Positions 12,768 to 22,755 of a stretch of 64,000 nt of DNA are shown here, piece after piece. The stretch covers positions 28,509,751 through 28,573,750 of the forward strand of contig CM068543.1 in the NCBI GenBank assembly GCA_035048495.1, written 5' to 3'. The position numbers and the translations under genes are program-made. The notes beneath the pieces were generated by a model, which saw nothing but the letters and a program-made list of their open reading frames with translations, was not told where the DNA came from and did not search any database. Origin of the DNA: Euptelea pleiosperma. Its lineage: Eukaryota > Streptophyta > Magnoliopsida > Ranunculales > Eupteleaceae. Each line of letters begins with the position of its first letter. Within the stretch, counting starts at the first letter, position 1.

Positions 12768-13201
12768 CCATTTTTTTTGATACTTTTTCTCTCATCTCTC
12801 CTTATTCTCTCTCTCTCTCTTCATCTCTCGATCCTCGAATCTACTGACCTAACCCCAGAACTCCTGCCTATCAGCTCTATCTCATCTCCCTTAGCTTTCT
12901 GACCGTTGGATCTTCCATCGGACCGTTGGATCTTCAATCGGACCGTTGGATCTCTCTAGATCCGTCGATCTACCAATCTGAGTCCCAATCAAGTCACCAT
13001 CCATCCGATCGCCATCAGACTGTCTGTCACATCATTCTGTGAGATGATGGACATCATCAACCCATGAGGGCCAATAGCCGGGCCCATCTTCATCGACCCG
13101 CTGACCGACCAGTTAGTGGACCCCGCGAATTTCAAAAATAATTTTAATTAAATGGGGGGTCCACTAATTGGGGAGATTCCCCATAGAAAAGTAGGTTTTT
13201 A

Positions 13202-13238
<37 letters not shown>

Positions 13239-13280
13239 TTTTCAAAAAATATCCTATTTCCATTAATGGAAATAGGGAGC

Positions 13281-13288
13281 TTTATAAG
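13281..13288 (+). promoter_or_regulatory. Probable TATA box of family S copy 3
   Basis: TTTATAAG is followed by a GA-rich then CT-rich leader. The same element is conserved in reverse at about 21678-21686. About 1.04 kb of sequence precedes it, a plausible U3 length. Confidence 0.45.
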
Positions 13289-13439
13289 AGGAGGGAGAAG
13301 GGTTCGTTCGAACCCTAATCCCCCTCCTTTCTCTTCCATTCTCTCCCCAAACTCTCCTGCTCCTTCTTCCCCTCGATTTTTGGCGATTTTCCCCTCTTCT
13401 TCTTCACCTTCTTCTTCATCTTCTTCGCTATTTTTCTCG

Positions 13440-13474
13440 CCGGAGTTGCAGAACTCCGGCCATCTGCAACTCCG
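13440..13474 (+). repeat. Overlapping hairpins in the family S leader
   Basis: CGGAGTTGCAG (13441-13451) pairs perfectly with CTGCAACTCCG (13464-13474). The overlapping CCGGAGTT/AACTCCGG (13440-13459) forms a mutually exclusive 8-bp stem. The reverse copy keeps both at about 21491-21525. Confidence 0.6.
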
Positions 13475-14311
13475 TCATTACCACCCCCAATCTCTTTTCA
13501 TCTCCTCTCCGGCCTCCCTCCACGACTTCACCTTCGTTGCTGCCATCTCCAGATGCCATCCTAGCACCTGCAACTCTTTGCAACCTGCACTTTCCGCCTC
13601 TACAACCACCTCACACCTCACCGTCTTCTTCCTCTAATGGTGTGAAGCATAAAAGAAAACCAGAAAAAAAAAGCCAAGAAAAAAAAAAAAAAAAAAAAGA
13701 AGATAAGAAGAAAAAGAAGGAGGGGGGGGATACCTACCTGTTGGATCGCCCTCTCCTTGCCGTCCTCCACCTTAGCTGCTGCAACTCCACCAGTCCGCCT
13801 CCTACCGCCAGCAGCTGTTGCGCCGCTCCACCTCCATTAACAGCAGCTCAATGCCCCCAGCCATTAAGGAAAGAAGAAAAAGATAAGAAGAACAGAGGAG
13901 GAGGCGGTCTGCACCTCCTCCATTTCATGTGCTGGTGTGCACCGTCCAGCAGCTCCCTCATCCTCCTTGCTGCCACCGTTACATCCGCTAGCCGCCCTCC
14001 TCCAAAAACTTGCTGCAACGCCTCATCTCTTCTCTCTATCCCACGTCCACAAGAGCAACAGCCAGCAGTCAGCCCCCACGTTTTGGAACAAAAGAGAGTC
14101 TCTCTTCTTGCTGCCAAGACCGTCCATCATCTCCACGCATACAGCACCTCCACAAGCCGTCTTCACCACCTTCAGCCATCCTCCACCATTGACACCATCC
14201 ACCTCGCTGCCCTTGTGCGCTCAACGGTGTTGCAACTCCGTCAACATCCCACCAACTCCGGCCAGCACCTCCATACAAAGCCGCATTCCACTCTCTTCAT
14301 CTTTCTCAAAG

Positions 14312-14709
14312 GTAAGAAGAGGATCTCTGCTCTAATGGGTGGCATTCACGCATCTTCTCTCTCTATCTTTTTCTCTTTCTAGAGTTTAACTCGTTTTGCT
14401 GTTTTTAGATAGATTTTCATTCCAACAATTGTCAGTTATTATTTCTTTCAATCAATAAAGTTAGTCATTTTAAATTTAATAGTCTATTTTTGTGTTTTGG
14501 TTATTGCGGGATGCAACTTCTCTTTCTAGAATCATCTAAATCATGTTTTAAAATCACACAAATCCACCACTCTCACCCTTCCACCAATATTTTCCACAAT
14601 CTCTAACACAAATTCGTCAATTTATGTTCTTATTTGCGCTAATCCGACTAATCCCGAGTGCGGATCGACATCCGACACGAATCCCTATATAAATCTGTCA
14701 ATTTTGCAG
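14312..14709 (+). other. Intron-like segment of family S copy 3
   Basis: Donor CAAAG|GTAAGA, a pyrimidine-rich run with TTTCTAG at about 14375, then acceptor TTTTGCAG|GATAATC. The layout is shared with four other copies. Predicted length is 398 bp. Splicing is inferred. Confidence 0.45.
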
Positions 14710-14810
14710 GATAATCGGATACAAATTACAAATCTTGTTGATTCTAGGGTTTCCGTAACCAACGACGCGGAAAATACCTATTTTCAGAGACAGAACATGA
14801 TCATAGCCTA

Positions 14811-15005
14811 ATCGATTGGAGACCTCTGTAAAATCGATTGGATCTTTTGGGACAGAAACTTATTTGAGGCCAATCGATTGGAGACCTCTGTGAAATCGAT
14901 TGGGGCCTACGGAACAAAAATTTTATTGAGGCCAATCGATTGGACATTAATACCCAATTGATTGGACATAGCCCAATCGATTGGACCTAGAGTACAATTG
15001 ATTGG
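14811..15005 (+). promoter_or_regulatory. CCAATCGATTGG palindrome array in the 5' LTR
   Basis: Eight full or one-off copies of (C)CAATCGATTGG lie here, and about five more (12090-12225) lie left of the nested insertion. The spacing alternates with a 60-bp unit that contains a half copy (AAATCGATTGG). Each motif is CCAAT-CG-ATTGG, two CCAAT boxes in inverted orientation. The array ends about 85 bp upstream of TATAAATA at 15090-15097. Confidence 0.75.
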
Positions 15006-15089
15006 ACTTAGCACGATCTCAGTCTTTCTTAAATCCAAAATTCTTGGTTCTACTCTCCCACGTTCTACACTACTCAGGGTCACGAATTC

Positions 15090-15097
15090 TATAAATA
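15090..15097 (+). promoter_or_regulatory. TATA box of the Sirevirus-type 5' LTR
   Basis: TATAAATA lies in a conserved context (ACGAATTCTATAAATACAA) and is identical at 24533-24540 in the 3' LTR and similar in reverse at 52599-52606. Confidence 0.7.
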
Positions 15098-15908
15098 CAA
15101 CCCTTCTATACATTCTCTAAATACACACAGACACATAGAGTGACTCTATACTTCAAGAAAGAGAAGAACAAGAAGCTTATTTCTCATTCACATCTTGTGA
15201 CCTTGTTCCTCTTCTTGATCAAAGCCAAATGCTTGATCCATTCCTCAGCTTAGGTCTTCCACTTATATATTCGACTTAGTAGCCTGAGTGTACTAGTGTG
15301 ACTCAACACCTTGTAACCTAGGGTTCAGGGTGTACTGAATCCTTCACCTTCGACAAATGCGAGACTATTGAGAATTAAGATCGGAGCAACCGATCGACGG
15401 TAGGTTTTGGGTGTACCAAACTGAATAAGAGGATAAGGCGTCTTGGCATGAAGGGCGCGTGTGGATTCATAGCGTTGATTTAGAGGACGTAGACGCATCG
15501 GCAGTAGGCATTGTCTAAGGTTGGAAGCTATATTTGCAACAGTGCTACGTAGGTAACTTTTGTTTCATTTAACTTTTCAGTTAGTGATACTTTCCGTCTG
15601 GACGTGGTCCCGTGGTTTTTCCTTGGCTAAGGTTTCCATGTAAAAATCTCTTGTCTTGTGTGATTGTTTGTTTGTATTCTGCTATCTATCTTGATTAGAC
15701 TAAACTATGAAAAGAAAATATACCATGAAGGTATATTCAATTTAAGTCGGTTGTGATAATCCTTTATCAAAACAACTAAGACATGCGATTTTGTTCCCTT
15801 ACCATAGACCAGTAAAACTGTGTAGGTATAATTAATTTTAAATACCTAATCAACCCCCCCTTTCTAGGTATATTGGATTAAAGAGAATAGACCAGTTGTT
15901 ATTTCAAT

Positions 15909-15920
15909 TGGTATCAGAGC
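15909..15920 (+). other. Primer-binding site (initiator tRNA-Met type)
   Basis: TGGTATCAGAGC starts three bases after the 5' LTR ends (TTATTTCA, AT, TGGTATCAGAGC). This is the usual Copia primer-binding site. Confidence 0.9.
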
Positions 15921-15996
15921 GGGTTATTCTATTAAAGGTTTAATCACCTGAATTAAGTTTTCTGTGAAACCAGTCCATTTTCATTAATTTGTCAAA

Positions 15997-17821
15997 ATGC
16001 AAAGAGAAGGTGGAAACACATCCAGACCTCCATTTTTTGATGGAGAAGACTGTCTATTAAAAGGCAAAGATAATGGCTTTTCTAAAGTCTATTGATGAAA
16101 GAGTCTGGATGTCTGTAGTAGATGGTTGGTCACCACCCACAATGACAGTAGGAGATAAAATCATTCTTAAACCTAAAGCCAACTGGAGTAAAGAAGACAT
16201 AGACTATTGTTGCCCAAATAGCAAAGGGCTTAATGCTATTTTTAATGCAGTCGATAAGAATGAGTTTCGAAGAATCTCTAGTTGTTCTTTTGCTAAAGAA
16301 GCATGGGACATTCTCAGAGTCACCTATGAAGGAACATTAGCAGTTAAAATTTTTAAACTTTAAATGCTGACTACTAAGTTCGAATCTATGAGAATGGAGG
16401 AGAATGATACATTCACAGAGTTTTATGGCCAACTTAGTGAGATTGTGAACTCTGCACACAACTTGGGTGAAATCATTCTTGAATCCAAAGTTGTTCAGAA
16501 AATTTTGAGATCCTTACCTGATAGATTTCAGGCTAAGGTAACTGCTATTGAGGAGAACAAGGATGTTGACTCTCTCAAAATTGATGAGCTGGTTGGGTCT
16601 CTGCAAACTTATGAGATGAACTTGAGACAACTATAGAAATAAAAAAGTATTGCCCTTAAAATTTCTGAAGCTCAGGATTCAGAGTCAGATGCTAACTCTG
16701 AAATTGAAATGGCATTATTTGTTAAAAAATTCAAAAAGTTTTTCGTTCTAAAAATGATAGATTTAAGAACAATAAAACTTTTGATAAATCCAAAGCACAC
16801 ATCAGACCTCATGAGAAAGGTAACAGAAGTGAAAGAACCCCTAAGAAAAGCCGCTCAATCGAATCCCAATGTTTAAAATGTAAGGGTTTTGGTCACTATG
16901 CTAATGTTTGCCCGAACAAAGAAGAATATAAAGACAAGGCAAAAGCCTTCAATGCCACATGGGATGAAGAATCAGAAGATCATTCTGATGATTCAAATAA
17001 CAATGAAAAAATTGATAAGTATACAACTTTTGTTGCTTGGTTTAATAGTCCATATGGATCTCATGGAGAATCCAAGAAATGTCTTGACTCTGAAAATGCT
17101 GCCTTATTGATTTGACACTGAAAAATTAAGTGTCGATTATTGGTTTAGAACAAGAGAATGAGTCTCTATTAAAAAGGAACAAGTCACTGGAATGTGAATT
17201 CCAAACTTGTATGACACAAAAGGAATCCCTAGAAAATGAGCTTCTTAAATCTAAGATGGATGTGTCAGAATTCTCATCTAGCTCTGCAAAGCTTGATGAA
17301 ATTCTATGTGTGGGAAAAGTCTATGGAGACAAACAAGGTTTGGATTACAAACAAAATAAAAAAAATGATCTTCCTCCAAGAGGACTTTTGTTAAGGCTCA
17401 GACTATTCCCACTCAGATCAATGACCAAATCAAAGTTGTCAAAAGCAATCGTCATTGTACGTACTGTAAAATTTTGGGCCATGTGATTAGAGACTATCAT
17501 AAACTAAGAAGAGGACGTCAAAATTCTCTAGAAAAAGAGGTGAACTCAACTCAGAATGTGAAGAGTCAAGGATTTCCTATGAAGACACATTATGAGATAA
17601 ATAAATTGGATGTGCTATCTAGGAAGATGAAAGACCTACTGGAAAGGTCCAGAGAATTAGTCAAGGAGATTGAGTCTCTTGAGAAATTCAAACAACCTCA
17701 GAGTTCTATAACTCAAAAGAGGAGAGAGCCTAAGAGAATTAGTATATCCATTAAAATCACATCTGTGTGGGTTAGAAAAGATTCTCTGAAGAAGAACTGT
17801 TCAAAAGTGTCCTATCTCTGA
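15997..17821 (+). pseudogene. gag: Sirevirus-type gag, decayed
   Basis: Encodes the nucleocapsid/coat polyprotein of a Copia element. The start at 15997 reads MQREGGNTSRPPFFDGEDC, a common Sirevirus gag opening. A frameshift follows before the frame starting at 16073, which has AFLKSIDERVW and, further on, the UBN2-like core (NAIFNAVDKNEFRRIS, AKEAWDILRVTYEGT). Stops interrupt it at 16361-16363 and near 16634-16642. A zinc knuckle, CX2CX4HX4C, lies at 16870-16911 (CLKCKGFGHYANVC). A leucine/glutamate-rich coiled-coil-like part follows (17130-17330). A second knuckle at 17456-17497 has tyrosine where the last cysteine should be. The tail reads VWVRKDSL, as in Sirevirus gags before protease. 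No protease follows. It cannot be translated as one protein. Confidence 0.85.
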
Positions 17822-18995
17822 GCAATGTGCTCACTATCCCTTCGTGTTTTCCATTCTTATTATCTGTGGAGGGATATTTTTTTGTTTTGTTTTGTTTTGT
17901 TTTAGATTTTGCTTCGTTTTGAAGAATAAAAATTAAATTTTTTTTCAGAAAGTCAAAAGATCAATCGTTCAGAAGAATGTTAAAATTATTATTTAAATAT
18001 ATGATTTTGATGAGCAGTAATTTTTGAGAACATTCAAAGAACAAGAACTTAACTCTGTTAGTAAAATTTTGCTAATCTCAGTATTATATCTTTTAATTAT
18101 TATAATTGGTCAATTTTATTAGTGTACATTAGTGGATTATTGAAACAGCATATCTTATACTTTTCACATGCACACTAATTATTACTGTGGGAATGGATTT
18201 GATAGAGGTGTGATATCTTGTATTATTGGAATTAGGAATAAACCTCTACTGACTATAACTTCAAATTAATAGTGTTTCTGCCTTCAGTTGATTTCGAAAC
18301 TGCATTATAGTCGACTGTTGGCCACCCAATGTAAGTTATTGTTCTATAAAAAAAGCTACTTCCAAAAATTAGTGTGAAAGCCATCTGTATGGCCTTGTTT
18401 GAAAGTGAAATCTAATTCTTATTGCTGTAGAAAAGGGCTACCTACATGGAGAGTGAAAGCTACCTATATTTAAAGTGAATAAAAAGGGTGTAAAAGATAG
18501 CTAATTTGCTAAAAAAATTCTTATCTATTAGCAGATACCTACATATAAGAGTGTATGTTCTCACTCTAATGATGATTTTATGATCGGATACAGGATACCT
18601 CCAGATTCTAATTTTTATGAGAAATTATTAATGAAATCTATCCGGTATCACATATAAAATCAGATCACTTACACTTGATGATATTACTGTTGATATTTGA
18701 ATCTATGATTACTAGTGATTTGTGACTTGCGCTAATATCTAAAAGAGTTGATATTCTTAATTAAGCAAAAGATTGAACTAATGTGTTTAGTTATTTTTTC
18801 TTAAATATACTCAGTGTTTAGTGCCTATCAAGATTTATTTATGAATTAAATTCTAACATTTTTCTGAAGATTATCTTTGTTTATTATCTTTTCTTGAGCC
18901 TTTTTAAAAAGAGATTTGGTTTGAAAAGATTTTATTGGGGGTCTTGGAGAATGAGCCTATTAGTTTTAAAAATTAAAAAAGATTTTTTCATCCAA
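17822..18995. other. Non-coding interior of the Sirevirus-type element
   Basis: This is where pol would lie. I see no protease, integrase, RT or RNase H motif on either strand. It is AT-rich with a run of TTTTG repeats at 17880-17903. Confidence 0.6.
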
Positions 18996-19200
18996 GCCAA
19001 AGTCCAATAGATTGGACTCTACAGACCAATCGATTAGACATCTCCAATCGATTGGAGAGTACGGCCCAATCGATTGGCTTTGCCCCAATAGATTGGCCAC
19101 TTAATCCAATCGATTGGACAGTGTCATTTTTATAAAACCCATAATGGGTCATTTTCAACCCCAATCGATCCAATCGCCTCCCAAATTTCTCCCAATCGAT
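18996..19200 (+). promoter_or_regulatory. Internal CCAATCGATTGG array upstream of the second ORF
   Basis: Six full or near copies of CCAATCGATTGG or CCAATAGATTGG lie between 19005 and 19120. Partial copies (CCAATCGATCCAATCG, CCAATCGATCG) follow at 19160-19202. This is the same motif as in the LTR, but inside the element and about 100-300 bp before the second ORF. It suggests an internal promoter; inference only. Confidence 0.6.
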
Positions 19201-19309
19201 CGTAGGTGCCCGATCTACTATTCCGATACAGTTTTGTGGAGTGATTCTCTTGATTCGTCAAGCTTTTCACTTCGTCTTCTTCGTTGGATTTTGGAGCTTT
19301 TTCGGTGAA

Positions 19310-20065
19310 AATGGAGATTTTCTGGTATTTTCTTCTATTTATGGTTCTTATGGTGACAAATCCTCGTCGTAGAAGAGCGATTGTGGTCTCCGATGTGGAG
19401 AGTGAAGATGAGGAACCCCTTGTGCCACAGACCCAATCTCGTGTAAAATGAGGTGGTAGACTTGGTGGTTCTCGTCATTCTGAGTGAGGCGAATCCTCTC
19501 AAGGCTCTAGGAGAGCTCTTTCCTAGGGTCATTTTAGACATATAGAGATTCCTTCGGTGAGTACTCCCATTTCTCCATTTCTTTCTAATTCGACTAGGGA
19601 TCGTTTTGAGCATTTCACTGTTCACAAATTCACTACTGAGAGAGTAGTTGAATTTGGTACTATCATGGGATCTGTTGTTCATTATTTTCTTATCTCGTGA
19701 GTGGATTCCTGCTACTTGTCTGAACATCCTATTTTACCCTGTCTTGGTTAAATTGTTTTATGCCAACATGCATTCTATTCAGTGTGATGTCCAGAGTGAG
19801 CTATCGTTTGAGACTTATGTCTCTAGGGCTCATCTGACTATTACCCTTGATCTGATTTCTACTTTGTTGGGCATACCTCATCTTTCTGCTCCACATGAGT
19901 ACCTTTCGAGGACTCGTGTATTGACGACTGACAGAGCCATCTTGACTGAGACTCTCACTAGACAGTCATTTGATTGGAGTACTTATATTTTAGTTACATC
20001 TCTTCTCCCTGAGTATCAGTTGTTGCACCTCATCTGTAGGTACAACATTGATCCACCTGGCCATG
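19310..20065 (+). pseudogene. Second ORF of the Sirevirus-type element, 5' part (plant-transposon-protein-like)
   Basis: The candidate start at 19310 gives a short hydrophobic stretch (MEIFWYFLLFMVLMVT), then a basic patch NPRRRRAIVVSDVESEDEEP. Stops occur near 19449, 19483 and 19525, followed by a frame change near 19640-19690. The longest clean part covers about 19651-20065 and includes EWIPATCLNILFYPVLVKLF, YANMHSIQCDVQSELSFETY and a LLGIPHLS-like stretch. This pattern resembles the domain called putative plant transposon protein (Transposase_32-like), often found near LTR elements. Function is unknown. Sireviruses often carry an env-like ORF at this position, and the hydrophobic start fits that loosely. 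The frame is cut at codon CAT by family S copy 4. Confidence 0.6.
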
Positions 20066-20148
20066 TGAAAGTAGGATTTTCCCGCGTCGTTGGTTACGGA
20101 AACCCTAGAATCAACAAGATTTGTAATTTGATCCGAGCCTCAAAATTC

Positions 20149-20526
20149 CTGCAAAATTACAGGCTTTGTATAGGGATTCGTGTCGGATGTCGATCCGCAC
20201 TCGGGGTTAGTGTGCGTAATTCAAACACATGAAATGATGGATTTTTATCAAGAAAACATGGAGAGGTGAGAATGGTGATGGATTTAAAACATGCTTAGTG
20301 ATTTTTAGAGAGAGAAATTACCACAAACAACCAAGAACACAAAAGTAAACTAACAAATGGAAAATAACAATAGTTTTTATTCATAAATTCCAAACAAGAA
20401 TTACAATTCAATCAAAGAAACACATACTAGCAATGAAATGTCTAGAGAGAATACCAAAATTTTAGAGATAGAAAGGGGCTAACTAGAGAGAGAATGTGGG
20501 GACACTAGAGAGAGAAATAGCCTTAC
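20149..20526 (-). other. Intron-like segment of family S copy 4
   Basis: On the minus strand the donor CACG|GTAAGG starts at 20526 and the acceptor TTTTGCAG ends at 20149. Predicted length is 378 bp, close to the 398 bp of copy 3. Confidence 0.45.
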
Positions 20527-20956
20527 CGTGGAGAACTTGCTGGATAATTACTATTGATGGGGTCGCATGGGCATTCTTTGCCAAGTGTGGGAGTGGTTGC
20601 CTTGAGATGATGGTGGATCTATGAAGAGCGTGTTGGAGATAACGATCTCCATCAGTGCAGCTCACAGTTGGTGGTGATGACTAGTGAAGATGGGGATGGC
20701 GAGTTCCTTAATGGTGGTGGCGGTAATGGAGAAGAACCATGGGGGTTCTCACGGTCTTGAGGCCCGTGAAGGTGAGGTAGGATAGGGGCAGCAAGAAGAG
20801 GGGGATCTTCCCTCTTTCTTCTTCTCCTTTTCTCTGTCGTTCTTTTCTTTAATTTTTTTCTTTTTGACTTTGGAACGGTGAAGAAGAGGAGGAGGGTGAC
20901 GGTGGCTGGGTTAAGGAATGGATGGTGAAGGTGGCCGCCGGTTTTAATGGTGCTGG

Positions 20957-20981
20957 CCGGAGTTGCAACCTGCAACTCCGG
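20957..20981. repeat. Near-perfect palindrome in family S leader
   Basis: CCGGAGTTGCA, three bases, TGCAACTCCGG: an 11-bp stem with a 3-nt loop. It uses the same GGAGTTGCA word as the hairpins at 13440-13474. Confidence 0.6.
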
Positions 20982-21740
20982 TAATCTAAAAAATAATTTT
21001 TTTTTTTTTTTTTTTTTTTTTTTTGTGTTTTCTTCTTCAAAACGTGGGGTTTTAGAGGGGAGAAAATGAGAAAACGGGAGCAGTGGGCCCACCGTTCGAT
21101 GAGAGAACGGGATTCTGTGCAACGTGGAGGGTGATAATGGTTCGTGTGGAGGTTGAGGAGGATGCTGTGGTGGCTGGCGGTGCAAGACGGCGGAGCAAGG
21201 TGGAGCTCACGTTGCAGGCGATACTGCTACAGGCAGAGAGGAGCACCGAGTTGCAATGCTTGCTGTTGCAGGTAGTGGTGAGCGGACTGGTTGCAACAGT
21301 TGGCCGGAGGGTGGCTTTTGAGAAGGAGACGGTGGTGGCTGTTAATGGAGGTGGAGGCTAACGGCTTGAAGATGAAAGGAATGGGGGTGGCTAGGTTGAT
21401 GGGTTAGGGTTTTAAAACGTGGGAGCAATGAAGGTTTTAAGTGGAGGGCGACTGGAGAGGAGATGAAAAGAGCTTGGGGGGTGGTAATGACGGAGTTGCA
21501 GATGGCCGGAGTTCTGCAACTCCGGCGAGAAAAATAACGAAGAAGATGAAGAAGAAGGTGAAGAAGAAGAGGGGAAAATCGCCAAGAATCGAGGGGAAGA
21601 CGGGGCAGGAGAGTTTGGGGAGAGAATGGATGAGAAAAGAGGGGGATTAGGGTTCGAACGAACCCTTCTCCCTCCTCTTATAAAGCTCCCTATTTCCATT
21701 AATGGAAATAGGGTATTTTTTAAATAAAAAAAATATTTTT

Positions 21741-21787
<47 letters not shown>

Positions 21788-22755
21788 TAAAATGCTACTT
21801 TTCTATGGGGAATCTCCCCAATTAGTGGACCCCCCATTTAATTAAAATTATTTTTGAAATTCGCGGGGTCCACTAACTGGTCGGACAGCGGGTCGATGCT
21901 GATGGGCCCGGCTACTGGCCCACATGGACTGATGATGTCCATCGTCTCACAAGTTGATGTGACAGGCATTCTGAAGGCGATCGGATGGATGGTGACTTGA
22001 TTGGGACCCAGATTGGTAGATCGACGGATCTAGAGAGATCCAACGGTCCGATTGAAGATCCAACGGTCCGATGGAAGATCCAACGGTCAGAAAGCTAAGG
22101 GAGATGAGATAGAGCCGAAGGGTAGGAGTTCTGGGGTTAAGTCAGTAGATTCGAGGATCGAGAGATGAAGAGAGAGAGAGAATAAGAAGAAATGAGAGAA
22201 AAAGTATCAAAAAAAATGGAAAAAAAAGCACTGGCGGAGGGTCTGGAACCCTGGTCTTCACTGTGACATCCTCACGCTTCTCCAGTAGAGTCGACCATCA
22301 TTCTTTGCTGACTCATGTGGCTTTAAACGCTTTGGTCCGTCTCTTGGTCATTGGCTCTCCTACTCTCTTCGTTCTTTGGGCCGGCTTTTTGGTCCTCTTA
22401 TTCAGCCCATATTTGGCCCATATCTTCTAGTCATAGCATGTGGGCTTTTTAAGCTTTGATAATGGGCTTTCATGATCGATTTGGGCCCACAAGTCTTGAG
22501 AATCGTCCCATCGGGGTTTCCTGCGACAGAAGAAGCGCGTAATGAGACTTTATCAGAACGGCTTAATATCTAGACTTCCAAAAATGTGTTTAATGCATGC
22601 AAATATACCATTTCGTCCAGAAAAGTGTGTTTTACGCAATGAGATAGACTCTTACGTAGAAAAGTGGATAATTAGAGCAGTTTTACGTAGGAGAGTGCGA
22701 TAATGCTAACAGGATAAGTGCTTAAAATAAGCACTTTTGAGCGAATATCACCATG

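Larger units (their letters stand above)
12239..14786 (+). mobile_element. Family S, copy 3, complete solo LTR-like unit (2548 bp)
   Basis: Starts TGATATTCGCTC, ends CCTATTTTCA, and is flanked by GAGAC at 12234-12238 and 14787-14791. A single TG...CA unit with a 5-bp duplication and no internal domain is best explained as a solo LTR. Parts in order: AT-rich 5' region; tRNA-like relic (about 12670-12767); three repeats of CGGACCGTTGGATCT (12903-12955); a poly-A tract (13205-13232); TATA-like TTTATAAG (13281-13288); CT-rich leader with hairpins; a purine-rich tract (13650-13730); a second pyrimidine-rich stretch; intron-like 14312-14709; and the conserved 3' block. The open frames 13152-13637 and 13537-14382 are low-complexity and are not called genes. 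Confidence 0.85.
11784..15906 (+). repeat. 5' LTR of the Sirevirus-type element, split by family S copy 3
   Basis: Matches the 3' LTR from TGTAAGGAATA to TTGTTATTTCA. The match stops at 12238 inside GTGAGAC and resumes at 14787 with GAGACAGAAC. The corresponding 3' LTR sequence near 24246-24262 is uninterrupted (AGTCTGTGAGACAGAACA) and serves as the empty site. Net LTR length is about 1.57 kb. Confidence 0.85.
20066..22750 (-). mobile_element. Family S, copy 4, complete solo LTR-like unit in reverse (2685 bp)
   Basis: On the plus strand it runs TGAAAGTAGG...GAGCGAATATCA and is flanked by CCATG at 20061-20065 and 22751-22755. It is the reverse complement of copy 3 in layout and closely similar by eye, including the conserved terminal blocks, the TATA region (21678-21686), the poly-T tracts (21000-21023 and 21737-21784, poly-A on the minus strand), the repeats of GGACCGTTGGATC (22035-22090) and the tRNA-like relic (B-box counterpart 22240-22250). 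Open frames inside it on both strands are low-complexity shadows. Confidence 0.85.

Noticed and set aside
13537..14382. 281-codon frame, the second longest in the window
   Set aside because: Same leader low-complexity. It crosses the conserved donor GTAAGA at 14312 and is not preserved in the reverse copy.
20652..21185. 177-codon minus-strand frame with proline- and lysine-rich stretches
   Set aside because: Inside family S copy 4 leader, including the poly-A tract (poly-T on plus). Not conserved as a frame in copy 3.
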